From: G963662675 sp963662675
GTDB taxonomy: Bacteria; Bacteroidota; Bacteroidia; Bacteroidales; Prolixibacteraceae
Assembly: GCA_963662675.2 (NCBI GenBank)
Contig: CAXXHP010000002.1
Location: 62,001-126,000, forward strand
DNA: 64,000 bases
Direction: 5' to 3'
The notes under the pieces were generated by a model. It did not search any database. It was not told where the DNA came from and saw only the letters and a program-made list of their open reading frames with translations. How positions within the stretch are numbered: position 1 is the first letter of the stretch; each line of letters opens with the position of its first letter. Shown piece after piece: positions 16,551 through 26,549 of this stretch. The translations under genes were made by a program, and so were the position numbers.

Positions 16551-19238
16551 ATGGAAACAAAAGGTTCGAAAAAACTTTGTCAAAACGACAAGTGCATCCG
16601 CATTCTGTGTGTTATTACTCTGCTTCTTTCTCTAAGTTTAAGTTCAACGAAGCAACTTTCTGCACAAGCATTCCTAACTGGGCACGTGACCGATGAGGAG
16701 TTTGCGGAAGATCTAGAGAAAGCAATTATACAAATTCGCAAAACACGAGCATACACGGTCACAAATATTGCAGGAAGATTCAAAATGAGACTCCCTGCAA
16801 CAGACTATCAGGTTGAGGCTGTATACCCAGGTTTTTATAGCGAGTATTACAATATTTCCGGCTATGATGGCATACACTCACCCATGGGTGCTGTTCGCCT
16901 AACGCCTAAGTATGTAGGCCGCCCACAACAACGCAACATAGCCTCTCTTGTAGATACAAAAAAACATCCGGTCTACTCAAAAGACTATCCTTTTACCAGA
17001 CTGATGGATCAATCGGGATCAACCGATTTTAACGAATTCTTTCTTTCTGAACCATCTGCCTATTTACTTGAAAATGGAGGAAGTTATGGCACATCTGAAC
17101 TAAGCTTTCGTGGATTTAGTCACACGCAAACGAATGTCGTCTTTAATGGTATCAGTCTCAACAATCCGGAGACTGGCTCTACAAATTCCCCTCTTTATGC
17201 AGGCATGTCAGACTGGGCAGGTCAAGTTCAACTAACAACAGGATTAGCATCAGGCAAACAAAGCCAGCTAGGGTATGGTGGACTAATCAATATTTTACCT
17301 TTTATGCCATATGACAAGCTAGGAGCATCTGTTTCTGTAGATGCCGGAAACTACAACTATCTAAAAACTACAGCAACAATTCATTCAGGAATTAGTGAGA
17401 ATAACTTTGCCTCTGTTCTTAAGATTGACAGAACGGCAGGAGATGGTTTTGCCGACCAAACAGGATTTGAGTCTTATGGATTGTATCTAAACTTATACAA
17501 AGAATTTACGCACATGCATAGCCTGCTATTCACTGCTGTCATGAAATCATGGCAAGCTAACCAGCGCAACCAAGCACCTACCATATTGCAGACAACAGCA
17601 AAAGGATTTGATTATAATAATTCATGGGGATTGCTAGATCATAACCCCCAGAATTTAAATAAATCATTTGGCGTAAATCCAATGGCAATTCTTACACATC
17701 ATTGGCACCTAAGAGTAAATACCCGAATAGTCAGTCAACTCTTCACCGAACTGAACAACTCAGCAGAAAGCTACGCAAGTGGCTACATTAATGGCATCAA
17801 CCAAAACGAATTGCCCCGCGACAACAAAGGGTTGGCCCTTTTAGATACCCTTTCGAACTGGAACCAAGGACAAGACATGCCAATACTCGGAAGTATCAGG
17901 ACTGCAAACACAGAAGGGCAATACATCAATACCGAACTGGAAGGCTACTCTGCTTTAGCAGACGCTTCTAAAGCATTTCGTTTCGGAATTCAATCTCAAC
18001 TACTTCACGACTTTGACAAAAGAACAAGCTTGCAACTGTCCATTGATGCCGAAAAATATCAATCAAAACATTTTGGAACAATCGTTGACTTATATAATGC
18101 CGATGGATATATTTCATACGCCGACAACAACAACCCTGCTGGAATTGAAGTCTCCAATTTATTAGAACCTTCCTTCTTGCCAAAAATAAATCAAGCGGAC
18201 AGGGTCTCATCCAACTACATGGCAAACATATTTAAAGCAGGAATTTCAGGGAAAGTACACACAACAGGAGATCGTACATACTGGTATATTGAGGCTGCCA
18301 GTTCGATACGCTCCTATAACAGAGAGGACTATTTTTCCTATTTGGAAGGAAGCGGTCTGCAATCTTCCAAATGGGTGAATAAAATTGGCTTTCGCCTTTC
18401 CTCCGGACTCACCTATCATTTACATGAACATCATTCCTTGCGCTTTAATAGCTCAGTTTCATCGAGTCCTCCACTGTTCTCTCAGGTATTCCCTACCGCC
18501 AACAATTGGGTTAATGAAGATGCCACACCCGAAGAACTTGCTAGCACAGAATTAGCATATGTTGTTTCCGGAGGAATCGTTTCTATATCGCTAAAAGGAT
18601 ATGCCATGTACCTTCAGAATCATTCATGGATGCAACGCAGCTCACTGGAAGATGACGAACAGCTTGCTATCATATACGATGTAAATCAATTTCATTACGG
18701 CGCGGAAATAAACAGTCAGTTGGTTTATCTCAGGAGGTTTAACTTGCAGGCCAGTGGCTCTTGGGGAAACTGGGAATATCAATCTAATGCTAAAGCTAAA
18801 ATATATGGTTTTGACAATGTATTGCTCAATGAGAAATCCATTCCGCTATCAGGATACAAAATAAGCAATGCCCCACAATTGAGTTTTTATTTAAAAAATG
18901 AAATGAGACTTAGAAAAGGCTTATTCATAAACGTAAGCTATTACAGAGCCTATAACCGATTTACGCCAATGCCCGTCCATAATTTTGATGATGCAACAAT
19001 ACTTCCTGAACAGCTAAAGTTAGAATGGTACGACCGAGCTGGATTTGGGGGAAGTTATTTTAAAGAAACCCTCAAAGGGCGAACAATCCAGCTATCATTT
19101 GACATACAGAATGTACTCAACAGCGAATTTATCAACCAGATTTTCACAAATTATACCGACGAAACACAGTTCTTGGACAATCAGGCATTTTTTGGAAACG
19201 GACAAACATGGAGAATTGGCTTGACCTATTCGTACTAA
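16551..19238 (+). CDS. TonB-dependent outer-membrane receptor
   Basis: An 895-residue protein. A signal peptide ends near LSAQA (residue 39). A carboxypeptidase-regulatory-like domain covers about 40-115, then a TonB plug (GSYGTSELSFRGFSHTQTNVVFNGISLNN and GYGGLINILPF) to about residue 260, then a 22-strand barrel ending in the aromatic terminus WRIGLTYSY. It lacks a SusC-type repeat, and no SusD partner or substrate-binding lipoprotein is adjacent, so the ligand is unknown. It is monocistronic and convergent with mtnN, the stops overlapping by 4 bp. Confidence 0.9.
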   Translation: METKGSKKLCQNDKCIRILCVITLLLSLSLSSTKQLSAQAFLTGHVTDEEFAEDLEKAIIQIRKTRAYTVTNIAGRFKMRLPATDYQVEAVYPGFYSEYYNISGYDGIHSPMGAVRLTPKYVGRPQQRNIASLVDTKKHPVYSKDYPFTRLMDQSGSTDFNEFFLSEPSAYLLENGGSYGTSELSFRGFSHTQTNVVFNGISLNNPETGSTNSPLYAGMSDWAGQVQLTTGLASGKQSQLGYGGLINILPFMPYDKLGASVSVDAGNYNYLKTTATIHSGISENNFASVLKIDRTAGDGFADQTGFESYGLYLNLYKEFTHMHSLLFTAVMKSWQANQRNQAPTILQTTAKGFDYNNSWGLLDHNPQNLNKSFGVNPMAILTHHWHLRVNTRIVSQLFTELNNSAESYASGYINGINQNELPRDNKGLALLDTLSNWNQGQDMPILGSIRTANTEGQYINTELEGYSALADASKAFRFGIQSQLLHDFDKRTSLQLSIDAEKYQSKHFGTIVDLYNADGYISYADNNNPAGIEVSNLLEPSFLPKINQADRVSSNYMANIFKAGISGKVHTTGDRTYWYIEAASSIRSYNREDYFSYLEGSGLQSSKWVNKIGFRLSSGLTYHLHEHHSLRFNSSVSSSPPLFSQVFPTANNWVNEDATPEELASTELAYVVSGGIVSISLKGYAMYLQNHSWMQRSSLEDDEQLAIIYDVNQFHYGAEINSQLVYLRRFNLQASGSWGNWEYQSNAKAKIYGFDNVLLNEKSIPLSGYKISNAPQLSFYLKNEMRLRKGLFINVSYYRAYNRFTPMPVHNFDDATILPEQLKLEWYDRAGFGGSYFKETLKGRTIQLSFDIQNVLNSEFINQIFTNYTDETQFLDNQAFFGNGQTWRIGLTYSY

Positions 19239-19975
19239 ACAAACATGAGCTTTGCTATTTCAACCGATATTTGGCTAATATTCTCAAATAGAAAATTGAC
19301 AAAAGATTCATGGGCATTTTCGTCGGCCTTGTCTGATATGATCCGAATAACAGAACAGGGAACCTCATAATCAGCAGCCACCTGAGCAATAGCAGCTCCT
19401 TCCATTTCAGTACACAAAACCTCGGGGAAACGTTCACTAATCCTATTTTTCCCTTCTGGCGACGCAACAAACTGATCGCCGGTACCAATGGATCCAACAT
19501 AAATTTTAGGCTGATATTCTGCTCCAATATTTGGGTATTTCTTTTCTTTTAAATTGATAATAAATTGCTGAACGGCATCAACCGCTCGTTTTTGAGCATC
19601 CGGGCAAACCGAAAATTCAAATGTCTTCCAAAAGGGAGGCTTTACGTCTGGGAAATCTATCAAATAAGACAAGTCCACATCGTGTTGCACCAAGGAGTCG
19701 GCCACAACAATATCACCAATATTAAGATGAGGCTGCAATGAACCGGACAATCCAATAAACACCAATTGCTCTACTCCAAACAGATTGAGCATGCTAGTAG
19801 CAGCAGAAGCAGCTGCAACTTTCCCCCAACCGGACAAACACAAAACAACCTCTCTATTTCCCATCGTGCCAGAGTAAAACTCACGCGAGCCAATTTGCTC
19901 TACCTTCAAATTATGCAGTTCATTTTTTAAAAGTAGAACTTCTTCTTTCATTGCACCAATCAAACCCGTTTTCAT
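19235..19975 (-). CDS. mtnN: 5'-methylthioadenosine/S-adenosylhomocysteine nucleosidase
   Basis: A 246-residue MTAN from the ATG encoding MKTGLIGAMKEEV (a longer frame exists upstream but has no family support). The enzyme splits MTA and SAH into adenine and a thioribosyl product, removing by-products of SAM use. Catalytic landmarks are the Glu of GAMKEEV, the ribose-binding CTEMEGAAIAQVA and the purine-site Asp in ISDKADE. The length is normal apart from a small insert around residues 155-165 (NLKEKKYPNIG). metK, which makes SAM, lies about 5 kb away on the other strand. Confidence 0.93.
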   Translation of the reverse strand: MKTGLIGAMKEEVLLLKNELHNLKVEQIGSREFYSGTMGNREVVLCLSGWGKVAAASAATSMLNLFGVEQLVFIGLSGSLQPHLNIGDIVVADSLVQHDVDLSYLIDFPDVKPPFWKTFEFSVCPDAQKRAVDAVQQFIINLKEKKYPNIGAEYQPKIYVGSIGTGDQFVASPEGKNRISERFPEVLCTEMEGAAIAQVAADYEVPCSVIRIISDKADENAHESFVNFLFENISQISVEIAKLMFV

Positions 19976-20149
19976 ATGATGTTCCTTATGTTTGTTTGGC
20001 AAAAATAAGCTACTCATAGAATTTCTAAGAATAAGTCAACCAAAAACATTCAATTTGCTTTATTCTTTTCGCTGTTTATTTCCACACAATGAACTTTCAA
20101 CATAAATGATTTGTCTTATTAAATCAGAATTATTCCATAATGACTCAAC

Positions 20150-20989
20150 ATGCAGAAACGAAAATGTTTAATCCGGGTTTTACTCCTTCTTTTTATCTCT
20201 TCAGGCTTTTCTTGTTCATCCATGAAATATGCAAAGAATAAATCAATTGATTCTGATGGTTACCAACTGGTATGGGCAGATGAATTCAATTACTTTGGCT
20301 TGCCTGATCCTAAAAAATGGAATTATGATACTGAAGGCAATTCTTGGAGTTGGGGAAACAATGAGCTCCAATATCATTCTGGAAACAGAAAGCAAAATAC
20401 ACGAGTAGCCTTTGGGAAGCTACACATCACTGCTAGAAAGGAACACTTCCAAGGGAAAGAATACACCTCATCACGATTGATAACACGAGAAAAAGGAGAT
20501 TGGCTCTACGGAAAAATTGAAGTTCGCGCCAAACTTCCTAACGGAAGAGGAATATGGCCTGCCATATGGATGTTACCTTCAGACTGGCATTATAATGATG
20601 GGCCGGCAAGCGGAGAAATTGACATCATGGAACATGTTGGATATATGCCTGACACAATTTATTCAACAACCCACTCATTAAATGAGGATCGCTTAACTTA
20701 TTCCCAACACACAGAAAGCATCGTCATGAATGATATTGATGAAAAATTCCATGTCTATAAGCTGGAGTGGGATTCTAATCAAATCAGAATGCTTGTAGAC
20801 GACATTCACTATTTCACATTCAACAATGAATCAGGCGTGGCTGATGGATGGCCCTTTAGCCAGCCATTTCATTTATTACTGAATGTTACTGTCGGGGGGA
20901 GTTGGGGGGCATTAAAAGGAATTGATGATTCAATATTCCCCCAATCTATGGTAATTGATTATGTCCGGGTTTATCAAAAGCCCGAATAA
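20150..20989 (+). CDS. GH16 beta-glucanase (laminarinase-like) lipoprotein
   Basis: A protein of 279 residues. The lipoprotein signal ends GFSC near residue 22. The GH16 domain runs from YQLVWADEFNYFG to the C-terminus, with GKIEVRAKLPNGRGIWPAIWML and the catalytic EIDIMEHVG (nucleophile Glu and acid/base Glu flanking the Asp). VTVGGSWGALKG and VIDYVRVYQK close the fold. GH16 enzymes of this type cut beta-1,3(-1,4)-glucans such as laminarin. No other polysaccharide genes are adjacent, so it looks like a free-standing enzyme. Confidence 0.93.
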   Translation: MQKRKCLIRVLLLLFISSGFSCSSMKYAKNKSIDSDGYQLVWADEFNYFGLPDPKKWNYDTEGNSWSWGNNELQYHSGNRKQNTRVAFGKLHITARKEHFQGKEYTSSRLITREKGDWLYGKIEVRAKLPNGRGIWPAIWMLPSDWHYNDGPASGEIDIMEHVGYMPDTIYSTTHSLNEDRLTYSQHTESIVMNDIDEKFHVYKLEWDSNQIRMLVDDIHYFTFNNESGVADGWPFSQPFHLLLNVTVGGSWGALKGIDDSIFPQSMVIDYVRVYQKPE

Positions 20990-21093
20990 GTTATTTAGCG
21001 CAGTTCAATACTTCTCCAAAACTTACTTTATTGACAAAATGTTAATTCGCCCATAAACTTCCCGATTGGCAAGCAAAATATAAAAACATAGCC

Positions 21094-21101
21094 TAGTTTT
21101 G
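21094..21101 (+). promoter_or_regulatory. -7 box upstream of the HAD gene
   Basis: TAGTTTTG matches TAnnTTTG. No clear TTTG lies at the usual -33 distance. It is about 55 bp upstream of the chosen ATG. Confidence 0.45.
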
Positions 21102-21155
21102 TCTTCTCAAAATAAGGAGAGAATATGATTTGTATTCCATAGAATGACGATACAC

Positions 21156-21776
21156 ATGAAAAAGATTCCAAACAATATTAAGAATATAATTTTTGATTTG
21201 GGGGGAGTGTTAATAAACATTGATGCAAACCGTACCATAAATGCGTTTAATGAATTAGGCCTGCCTGACTTAATACAACCCGGTGGATGGGGCTACAACC
21301 ATGATGTCTTTCTCAACATGGAAAAAGGTCTTTTAAGCGTAGATGAATTTCGAGATGGAATAAGGTCTTTGTTGCCGAAGCCAGTGAGTGACCACGAGAT
21401 CGACAAAGCCTGGTGTGCTATGATGATCGATTTTCCAAGCAAAAAAATCGAGCTACTCCATCAACTTAAATCAAAGTATGAATTATACCTATTCTCAAAT
21501 ACAAACATGATTCATGTAAATAATTTTCATGGCATATTCGAGAAAAAATTTGGTTATCCAATGTCCGATTTATTTGTGAAGGAATATTTCTCCAATGACA
21601 TGAATCTCCGCAAACCATGTATCGAGTCATTTCAATATGTACTGGATGATGCCAAGTTGAATCCGTCAGAAACACTGTTTATCGATGATTTAAATGAAAA
21701 TACTGAAGGAGCCAAAAAGACAGGAATGCATGCAATATGGCTAGACCCAAAGATGGATTTGATCTCAATATTTTAA
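21156..21776 (+). CDS. HAD superfamily phosphatase (YihX-like, subfamily IA)
   Basis: A HAD hydrolase of 206 residues from the ATG encoding MKKIPNN; an ATG 12 bp upstream is an equally possible start. Motif I is IIFDLGGVLINID, with the nucleophile Asp and Gly where many HADs have a second Asp, as in YihX-type sugar phosphatases. Motif II is LFSNTN, the motif III Lys is in LRKPCIESF, and motif IV is LFIDDLNEN. The likely role is dephosphorylating a small sugar phosphate; the substrate is unknown. The gene ends 3 bp from the convergent ispG stop. Confidence 0.88.
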   Translation: MKKIPNNIKNIIFDLGGVLINIDANRTINAFNELGLPDLIQPGGWGYNHDVFLNMEKGLLSVDEFRDGIRSLLPKPVSDHEIDKAWCAMMIDFPSKKIELLHQLKSKYELYLFSNTNMIHVNNFHGIFEKKFGYPMSDLFVKEYFSNDMNLRKPCIESFQYVLDDAKLNPSETLFIDDLNENTEGAKKTGMHAIWLDPKMDLISIF

Positions 21777-21779
21777 CGA

Positions 21780-23645
21780 TTAATGCTGATCTTCCGGTTC
21801 TTTCCAATCCCCATTTTCTTTAATCAGGCTTTCAAGTTCATAAACAGCATTTTCAAAAGGGATATGTCTCTTCTTTAATGTTTGTCCTTTATACAAATTC
21901 ACGTTACCTGGACCTGCCCCAACAAAACCATAATCTACATCGCCCATCTCTCCGGGGCCATTCACTACACAACCCATCACCCCAATTTTTAAATGGCTTA
22001 GATGTTTAAAATGAACTTTGATTTTTATAGTTGTTTCATGTAGATCAAATAAAGCCCGACCACATCCAGGACAAGAGATAAACTCAGTTTTGGTAACTCG
22101 CATGCGGCTGGCCTGCAATATTGAAAAGCTTAAATCTTTCAAGTCTGTGAAAGTCGTATTATCCCCTTCACTTGTAATACAAATACCATCACCATAGCCA
22201 TCAATAAGTAAACCACCCAAATCCACTGAAGCTTTTATTTGCAAATCGTCTAAACGACTTTCGGTATATGTGCGCATAATAATTACCGGAACTTTCCAGA
22301 TATGTGACTCAAGAGCCATGAAAAATGCACGTAACTCTGCTTGTGGATTTTTATTTTTACTTTCAAGGATCAATACCGTTTTTCGGGTCTGTTTCAGTTT
22401 GGTAATAATTTCCGGATTGTCTGCCATAAACCGATCAAATTCCATCTTGTTCGTTTTAATGAACTTCATTTGCCCCCAATGACTTCCTCCAAACAAATAT
22501 TCCTCTAAATCTAAAATTGGATAGCAATTCCCCTCCAAATCAAGTATTTGATTATTTTTTAAGAAATATTCTGGGATCTGTTTTCCCCTCATTGGCAAAA
22601 CTTCAGACAAATTACGGTTACGCAAATCTGCAATTACAACAGGCACTTGCTTTCCACCCATGTCCATCACAGGTCTTACCGAACGTCTTTCATATTCAAA
22701 TGGATTTGTTTGTGCAAATAACGGAGCTGTAATAGGTTGGTGATTCTCATATGTTTTTACATGATCGATCATTTTTTGAGCCACTGGAATTTCCTTCTCA
22801 GGATCTTCAGTTAGCGAAACACGTATTGTATCTCCAATTCCATCAGCTAATAATGCCCCAATTCCTACCGCCGATTTAATACGTCCATCTTCACCTTCAC
22901 CTGCTTCAGTAACGCCAAGGTGAAGTGGGAATTCCATGTCTTCAATCCGCATGCGCTTATTCAATAAACGAACGGTATATACCATCATACGGGTATTGGA
23001 GGATTTTATTGAGATCACCACATTCTTAAAATCGACTTTCTTACATATTCGTAAAAATTCCATCACCGACTCAGAGATGCCAGCAGGAGTATCTCCATAG
23101 CGACTCATAATCCGATCAGATAACGACCCCTGATTTGCACCAATCCGAAGTGCTGTGTTTGTTTTTTCAAGAACTTTTAGAAAAGGGATGAATTGCCCTT
23201 CAATCTTCTCCAATTCCGCCTTATACTCTTCATTTGTATAAATATGCTGCTCAAAACGAGCTCGTTTATCGTAGAAATTCCCAGGATTGATCCTAACTTT
23301 TGATACGTAATTCGCAGCAATTTCAGCGAGTTTAGGGTTGAAATGTATGTCAGCAATCAGAGGTGTTTCATACCCTCTGTCAACCAATGCTTGCTTTATG
23401 TTTTTTAGATTTTCCGCATCACTAACCCCCTTAACCGTAACACGAACATAGTCTGCACCTGTCTTCACAATCCGGATGATTTGTTCCACTGTTGCCTCTG
23501 TATCTCTTGAGTCTGTGTCGGTCATTGACTGAATGCGGATCGGGAAATCGCTTCCCATAGGTACCTTTCCAATCTGAACCGTAGAGGTTTGTTGGCGTTG
23601 GTACTTCGTCAAATCTTTGATGTAATTAAAATTCCGATCTTCCAT
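21780..23645 (-). CDS. ispG: 4-hydroxy-3-methylbut-2-en-1-yl diphosphate synthase, long form
   Basis: A 621-residue GcpE/IspG, which converts MEcPP to HMBPP in the MEP isoprenoid pathway using a [4Fe-4S] cluster. The N-terminal TIM barrel starts YQRQQTSTVQIGKVPMG. An extra middle domain of about 250 residues, as in plants and Bacteroidota, explains the length (about 370 in E. coli). The cluster ligands are in SCPGCGRALFDL and VMGCVVNGPGEM. The start is the ATG at 23645; the upstream in-frame codon at 23672 lies in the promoter. Confidence 0.96.
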   Translation of the reverse strand: MEDRNFNYIKDLTKYQRQQTSTVQIGKVPMGSDFPIRIQSMTDTDSRDTEATVEQIIRIVKTGADYVRVTVKGVSDAENLKNIKQALVDRGYETPLIADIHFNPKLAEIAANYVSKVRINPGNFYDKRARFEQHIYTNEEYKAELEKIEGQFIPFLKVLEKTNTALRIGANQGSLSDRIMSRYGDTPAGISESVMEFLRICKKVDFKNVVISIKSSNTRMMVYTVRLLNKRMRIEDMEFPLHLGVTEAGEGEDGRIKSAVGIGALLADGIGDTIRVSLTEDPEKEIPVAQKMIDHVKTYENHQPITAPLFAQTNPFEYERRSVRPVMDMGGKQVPVVIADLRNRNLSEVLPMRGKQIPEYFLKNNQILDLEGNCYPILDLEEYLFGGSHWGQMKFIKTNKMEFDRFMADNPEIITKLKQTRKTVLILESKNKNPQAELRAFFMALESHIWKVPVIIMRTYTESRLDDLQIKASVDLGGLLIDGYGDGICITSEGDNTTFTDLKDLSFSILQASRMRVTKTEFISCPGCGRALFDLHETTIKIKVHFKHLSHLKIGVMGCVVNGPGEMGDVDYGFVGAGPGNVNLYKGQTLKKRHIPFENAVYELESLIKENGDWKEPEDQH

Positions 23646-23669
23646 CCCAGTCTTGCATTTTTGAAGGCA

Positions 23670-23677
23670 CAAAGTTA
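23670..23677 (-). promoter_or_regulatory. -7 box of ispG
   Basis: On the minus strand TAACTTTG matches TAnnTTTG, 24 bp upstream of the ATG. A good -33 box is not evident. The rest of the 276-bp space to gldA shows nothing I can name. Confidence 0.5.
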
Positions 23678-23921
23678 ATTTAAAGTTAACAGATAAAAAA
23701 TGGTTATGCCTTATTTATCCAAATATACAAAAACAAAAGTGCCAATTTTTAGCGATATTTTCGCACATTTCGCTCAAGTTTCGGAGAATAAAAATTAAAC
23801 GCCACCTGCAATAAACATAACGCTAGGCAGGGACTCGGGAATCACACCCCTGTCCAAATTAAGTTTATTCTAGTTTCTCTTTGATTTCTATATATTTGAT
23901 CAATAAATATGAAACAGTAAC

Positions 23922-24839
23922 ATGACAATCCAAATTAATAATATAAGTAAGTCTTACGGTTCGCAGAAAGCGCTAGATGATATAACCTTTGAACTTAAAA
24001 ATGGTGAATTGGTTGGCTTTCTTGGGCCAAATGGTGCAGGAAAATCAACACTTATGAAGATTATTACCGGCTACCTTGCCCCCAATAGTGGGCATGTCAA
24101 AATAAACGGTGAAATCGTTACTCCCCAAAATCACGAAATAAGAAAAGAAATTGGCTATTTGCCAGAACACAACCCATTGTACACGGATCTTTACATTAAA
24201 GAATATCTCACCCTGACTGCTGGTTTTTATCAACTCAGCGAGAAAAGCAAAAAGGTAAAACAGGTCATCGAGATGACTGGTCTTGGCGCAGAGCAGCACA
24301 AAAAGATAAAAGCTCTATCCAAAGGATACCGACAACGGGTTGGTCTTGCTCAAGCGCTTATCCATAATCCGTCAATTCTTATTTTGGATGAGCCAACTAC
24401 CGGACTTGATCCAAACCAACTCGAAGAAATACGTTCCATGATTCGAGAAATTAGCAAAGAAAAAACAGTGCTTTTTTCAACCCACATCATGCAGGAAGTT
24501 GAAGCGATATGTAATAGAGTCATCATTATTAACCAAGGAAAAACGATCGCTGATGGCTCTGTTGAGCAGATAAAAGCCGGGCAACTTCTTTCAAAACAAC
24601 AGGTCTTTGTTGAATTCGCATCAGAAGTAAATAAAGATATAATTAATAAGCTCCCAGAAGTTGGAGGCATCCATGCACTTTCTGAAAATTCGTTTCTACT
24701 AACATCAGCATCCGAAACTGATTTACGCCCTGCCATTTTTCAATTTGCCATTGCAAATCAACTGGTTATCTTAACTATGAATGAGAAACAAGGAAGTTTA
24801 GAGCAAGTTTTTCATGAACTTACTAGAAGTGTAAATTAA
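23922..24839 (+). CDS. gldA: ABC transporter ATPase, GldA-like
   Basis: A 305-residue ABC ATPase. Walker A is GPNGAGKST, the signature is LSKGYRQRVGLAQAL (the form typical of GldA), and Walker B is ILILDEPTTGLDPNQ. The C-terminal extension after about residue 215 (QVFVEFASEVNK..., QGSLEQVFHELT) also fits GldA. In Flavobacterium the GldA-GldF-GldG transporter is needed for gliding. GldF and GldG are not in this window, so the permease must be elsewhere or the protein serves another exporter. The start MTIQINNISKSYGS is typical. Confidence 0.85.
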   Translation: MTIQINNISKSYGSQKALDDITFELKNGELVGFLGPNGAGKSTLMKIITGYLAPNSGHVKINGEIVTPQNHEIRKEIGYLPEHNPLYTDLYIKEYLTLTAGFYQLSEKSKKVKQVIEMTGLGAEQHKKIKALSKGYRQRVGLAQALIHNPSILILDEPTTGLDPNQLEEIRSMIREISKEKTVLFSTHIMQEVEAICNRVIIINQGKTIADGSVEQIKAGQLLSKQQVFVEFASEVNKDIINKLPEVGGIHALSENSFLLTSASETDLRPAIFQFAIANQLVILTMNEKQGSLEQVFHELTRSVN

Positions 24840-24891
24840 ATCCATCTTAACATTAATCTACACTTCATTTAAAGAATATTAAAAAAGATAT

Positions 24892-24899
24892 TACTTTTG
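24892..24899 (+). promoter_or_regulatory. -7 box of metK
   Basis: TACTTTTG matches TAnnTTTG. The implied transcript start, near 24905, leaves a leader of about 175 nt that contains the SAM-II-like aptamer. Confidence 0.6.
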
Positions 24900-24910
24900 T
24901 CCTCGATGAT

Positions 24911-24963
24911 TGTGGAAAAATTTGGGATTGATTGCAACCACAGAAAAAAATGCTAAAGCAGTC
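24911..24963 (+). promoter_or_regulatory. SAM-II (metA-motif) riboswitch upstream of metK
   Basis: P1 is TGTGG (24911-24915) with CCACA (24938-24942). The loop holds AATTTG and ATTGCAA, and the 3' strand reads AAAAAAATGCTAAAG. These match the conserved SAM-II core (AUUUg...UUGCAa, AAAUG..GCUAAA). GATTG (24926-24930) can pair with CAGTC (24959-24963), as the SAM-II pseudoknot does. The element would sense SAM and lower metK expression. Downstream, GGATTGA (24925-24931) can instead pair with TCAATCC (24993-24999), and TGTGGA (24911-24916) with TCCACA (25004-25009), an arrangement that excludes the aptamer. No T-run terminator follows, so control may be translational. Confidence 0.8.
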
Positions 24964-25079
24964 GCTTTTAAGCTTATACTTTTCGTATAGATTCAATCCA
25001 TTCTCCACATTCGTTGAACCAAAAAACTTGCACGCTGTTTATTGCAGCAATTTGCATGTTCATTTAATAATCGAATGAT

Positions 25080-26333
25080 ATGAGTTATCTATTCACAAGC
25101 GAATCGGTATCGGAAGGGCATCCCGATAAAGTTTCAGACCAAATTTCAGATGCCTTGCTAGATGAATTTCTGGCTTTCGACCCAGACTCAAAAGTAGCTA
25201 TTGAAACCTTAGTAACTACCGGACAAGTTGTGCTGGCAGGTGAAGTAAAATCCAAAACTTATGTAGACGTACAGGAAACTGCCCGCAAAGTAATTAACGA
25301 AATTGGCTATACTAAAGCGGCCTATCGCTTTGACGGTGATTCGTGTGGCGTTCTGACCGCCATTCATGAACAAAGTCCTGACATTAACCGTGGGGTTGAC
25401 AAAGCTGACAAAATGGAGCAAGGTGCCGGCGATCAGGGTATGATGTTTGGCTATGCTTGTCAGGAAACAGATAATTACATGCCTTTGCCACTCGAATTGT
25501 CGCATCTGATTTTAATGGAGCTGGCAGATATTCGTCGTGAAGAAAATGAGATGACCTATCTGCGTCCAGATTCAAAATCGCAGGTAACCATTGAATATAA
25601 TGATGACAACTCTCCCAAGCGCATTGATACCATTGTGGTTTCAACACAACATGACGAATTTGATGCAGACGAACCCATGTTGGCAAAAATCAAAAAGGAT
25701 GTAATCAAAATACTTATGCCACGTGTAATTGCAAAATTACCGGAGCGAATTAAAGTGTTGTTTGGAAATGACATTACCTATCATGTAAACCCAACCGGAA
25801 AATTTGTGATTGGTGGCCCACATGGCGATACCGGATTAACCGGACGCAAAATCATTGTTGATACCTACGGTGGCAAAGGTGCTCACGGAGGTGGGGCCTT
25901 CTCAGGAAAGGATCCATCAAAAGTTGACCGCTCAGCCGCATACGCTGCAAGGCACATTGCAAAAAACCTAGTTGCAGCAGGCGTTGCAACCGAAGTGTTG
26001 GTGCAGTTAGCTTATGCAATTGGGGTTGCTCACCCAGTTGGGGTTTTTGTAAATACCTATGGTACTGCTCAAGTAAATTTTGATGACGGACAGATCGCAA
26101 AAAAAGTAGAGCAGTTATTTGACTTACGCCCTGCAGCCATAGAAGCTCGCTTGAAACTTCGTAATCCGATTTATCGTGAAACTGCCGCTTATGGACATAT
26201 GGGACGTACATCAAAAACGATTACTAAAGTGTTTGAATCAGCTTATTCTGGGAAAATTGAAAAAGAGATAGAACTCTTTACTTGGGAAAAATTAGACTAT
26301 GTAAGTCAGATAAAAGAAGACTTTAACTTATAG
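25080..26333 (+). CDS. metK: S-adenosylmethionine synthase
   Basis: A 417-residue MetK, which forms SAM from methionine and ATP. Signatures are [23 protein letters not shown] at the N-terminus, [12 protein letters not shown] (about residue 118), [21 protein letters not shown] and [17 protein letters not shown]. The length is slightly above the usual 385-400, from a small insert around residues 175-200. It has its own promoter, a SAM-II riboswitch in the leader and a strong terminator, so it is a single-gene unit with feedback control. Confidence 0.97.
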   Translation: MSYLFTSESVSEGHPDKVSDQISDALLDEFLAFDPDSKVAIETLVTTGQVVLAGEVKSKTYVDVQETARKVINEIGYTKAAYRFDGDSCGVLTAIHEQSPDINRGVDKADKMEQGAGDQGMMFGYACQETDNYMPLPLELSHLILMELADIRREENEMTYLRPDSKSQVTIEYNDDNSPKRIDTIVVSTQHDEFDADEPMLAKIKKDVIKILMPRVIAKLPERIKVLFGNDITYHVNPTGKFVIGGPHGDTGLTGRKIIVDTYGGKGAHGGGAFSGKDPSKVDRSAAYAARHIAKNLVAAGVATEVLVQLAYAIGVAHPVGVFVNTYGTAQVNFDDGQIAKKVEQLFDLRPAAIEARLKLRNPIYRETAAYGHMGRTSKTITKVFESAYSGKIEKEIELFTWEKLDYVSQIKEDFNL

Positions 26334-26357
26334 TTCCTGAAGAAATCTCGAAATATT

Positions 26358-26387
26358 AATCCGGTCTGAAAACAGATCGGATTTTTT
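26358..26387 (+). terminator. Terminator of metK
   Basis: AATCCGGTCTG pairs with CAGATCGGATT (11 bp, one G-U, AAAA loop) and is followed by T6. Confidence 0.85.
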
Positions 26388-26549
26388 GTTCTTAAGGAAT
26401 TTGTAATGCTTTTTACACCTCATTCAATAAATTCTCGTTTAAAATCAAAAAATTTGATCCTCCTGTAATATATTTGCAACAGATTCATCATGCTGGTTAT
26501 CAATTTATTTCAAAACTAAACAGGATCAATTGCGTATTAATTGATGAAA

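Noticed and set aside
23922..24839. A gliding-motility gene cluster around gldA
   Set aside because: Only the ATPase gene is present; no GldF, GldG or other gld gene lies in the window.
26401..26481. Additional Pho repeats (TGTAATG 26402, TGTAATA 26464 with TGCAACA 26475) further upstream of the porin
   Set aside because: Only isolated or paired units without a phased array or a -7 box; possibly chance in AT-rich sequence.
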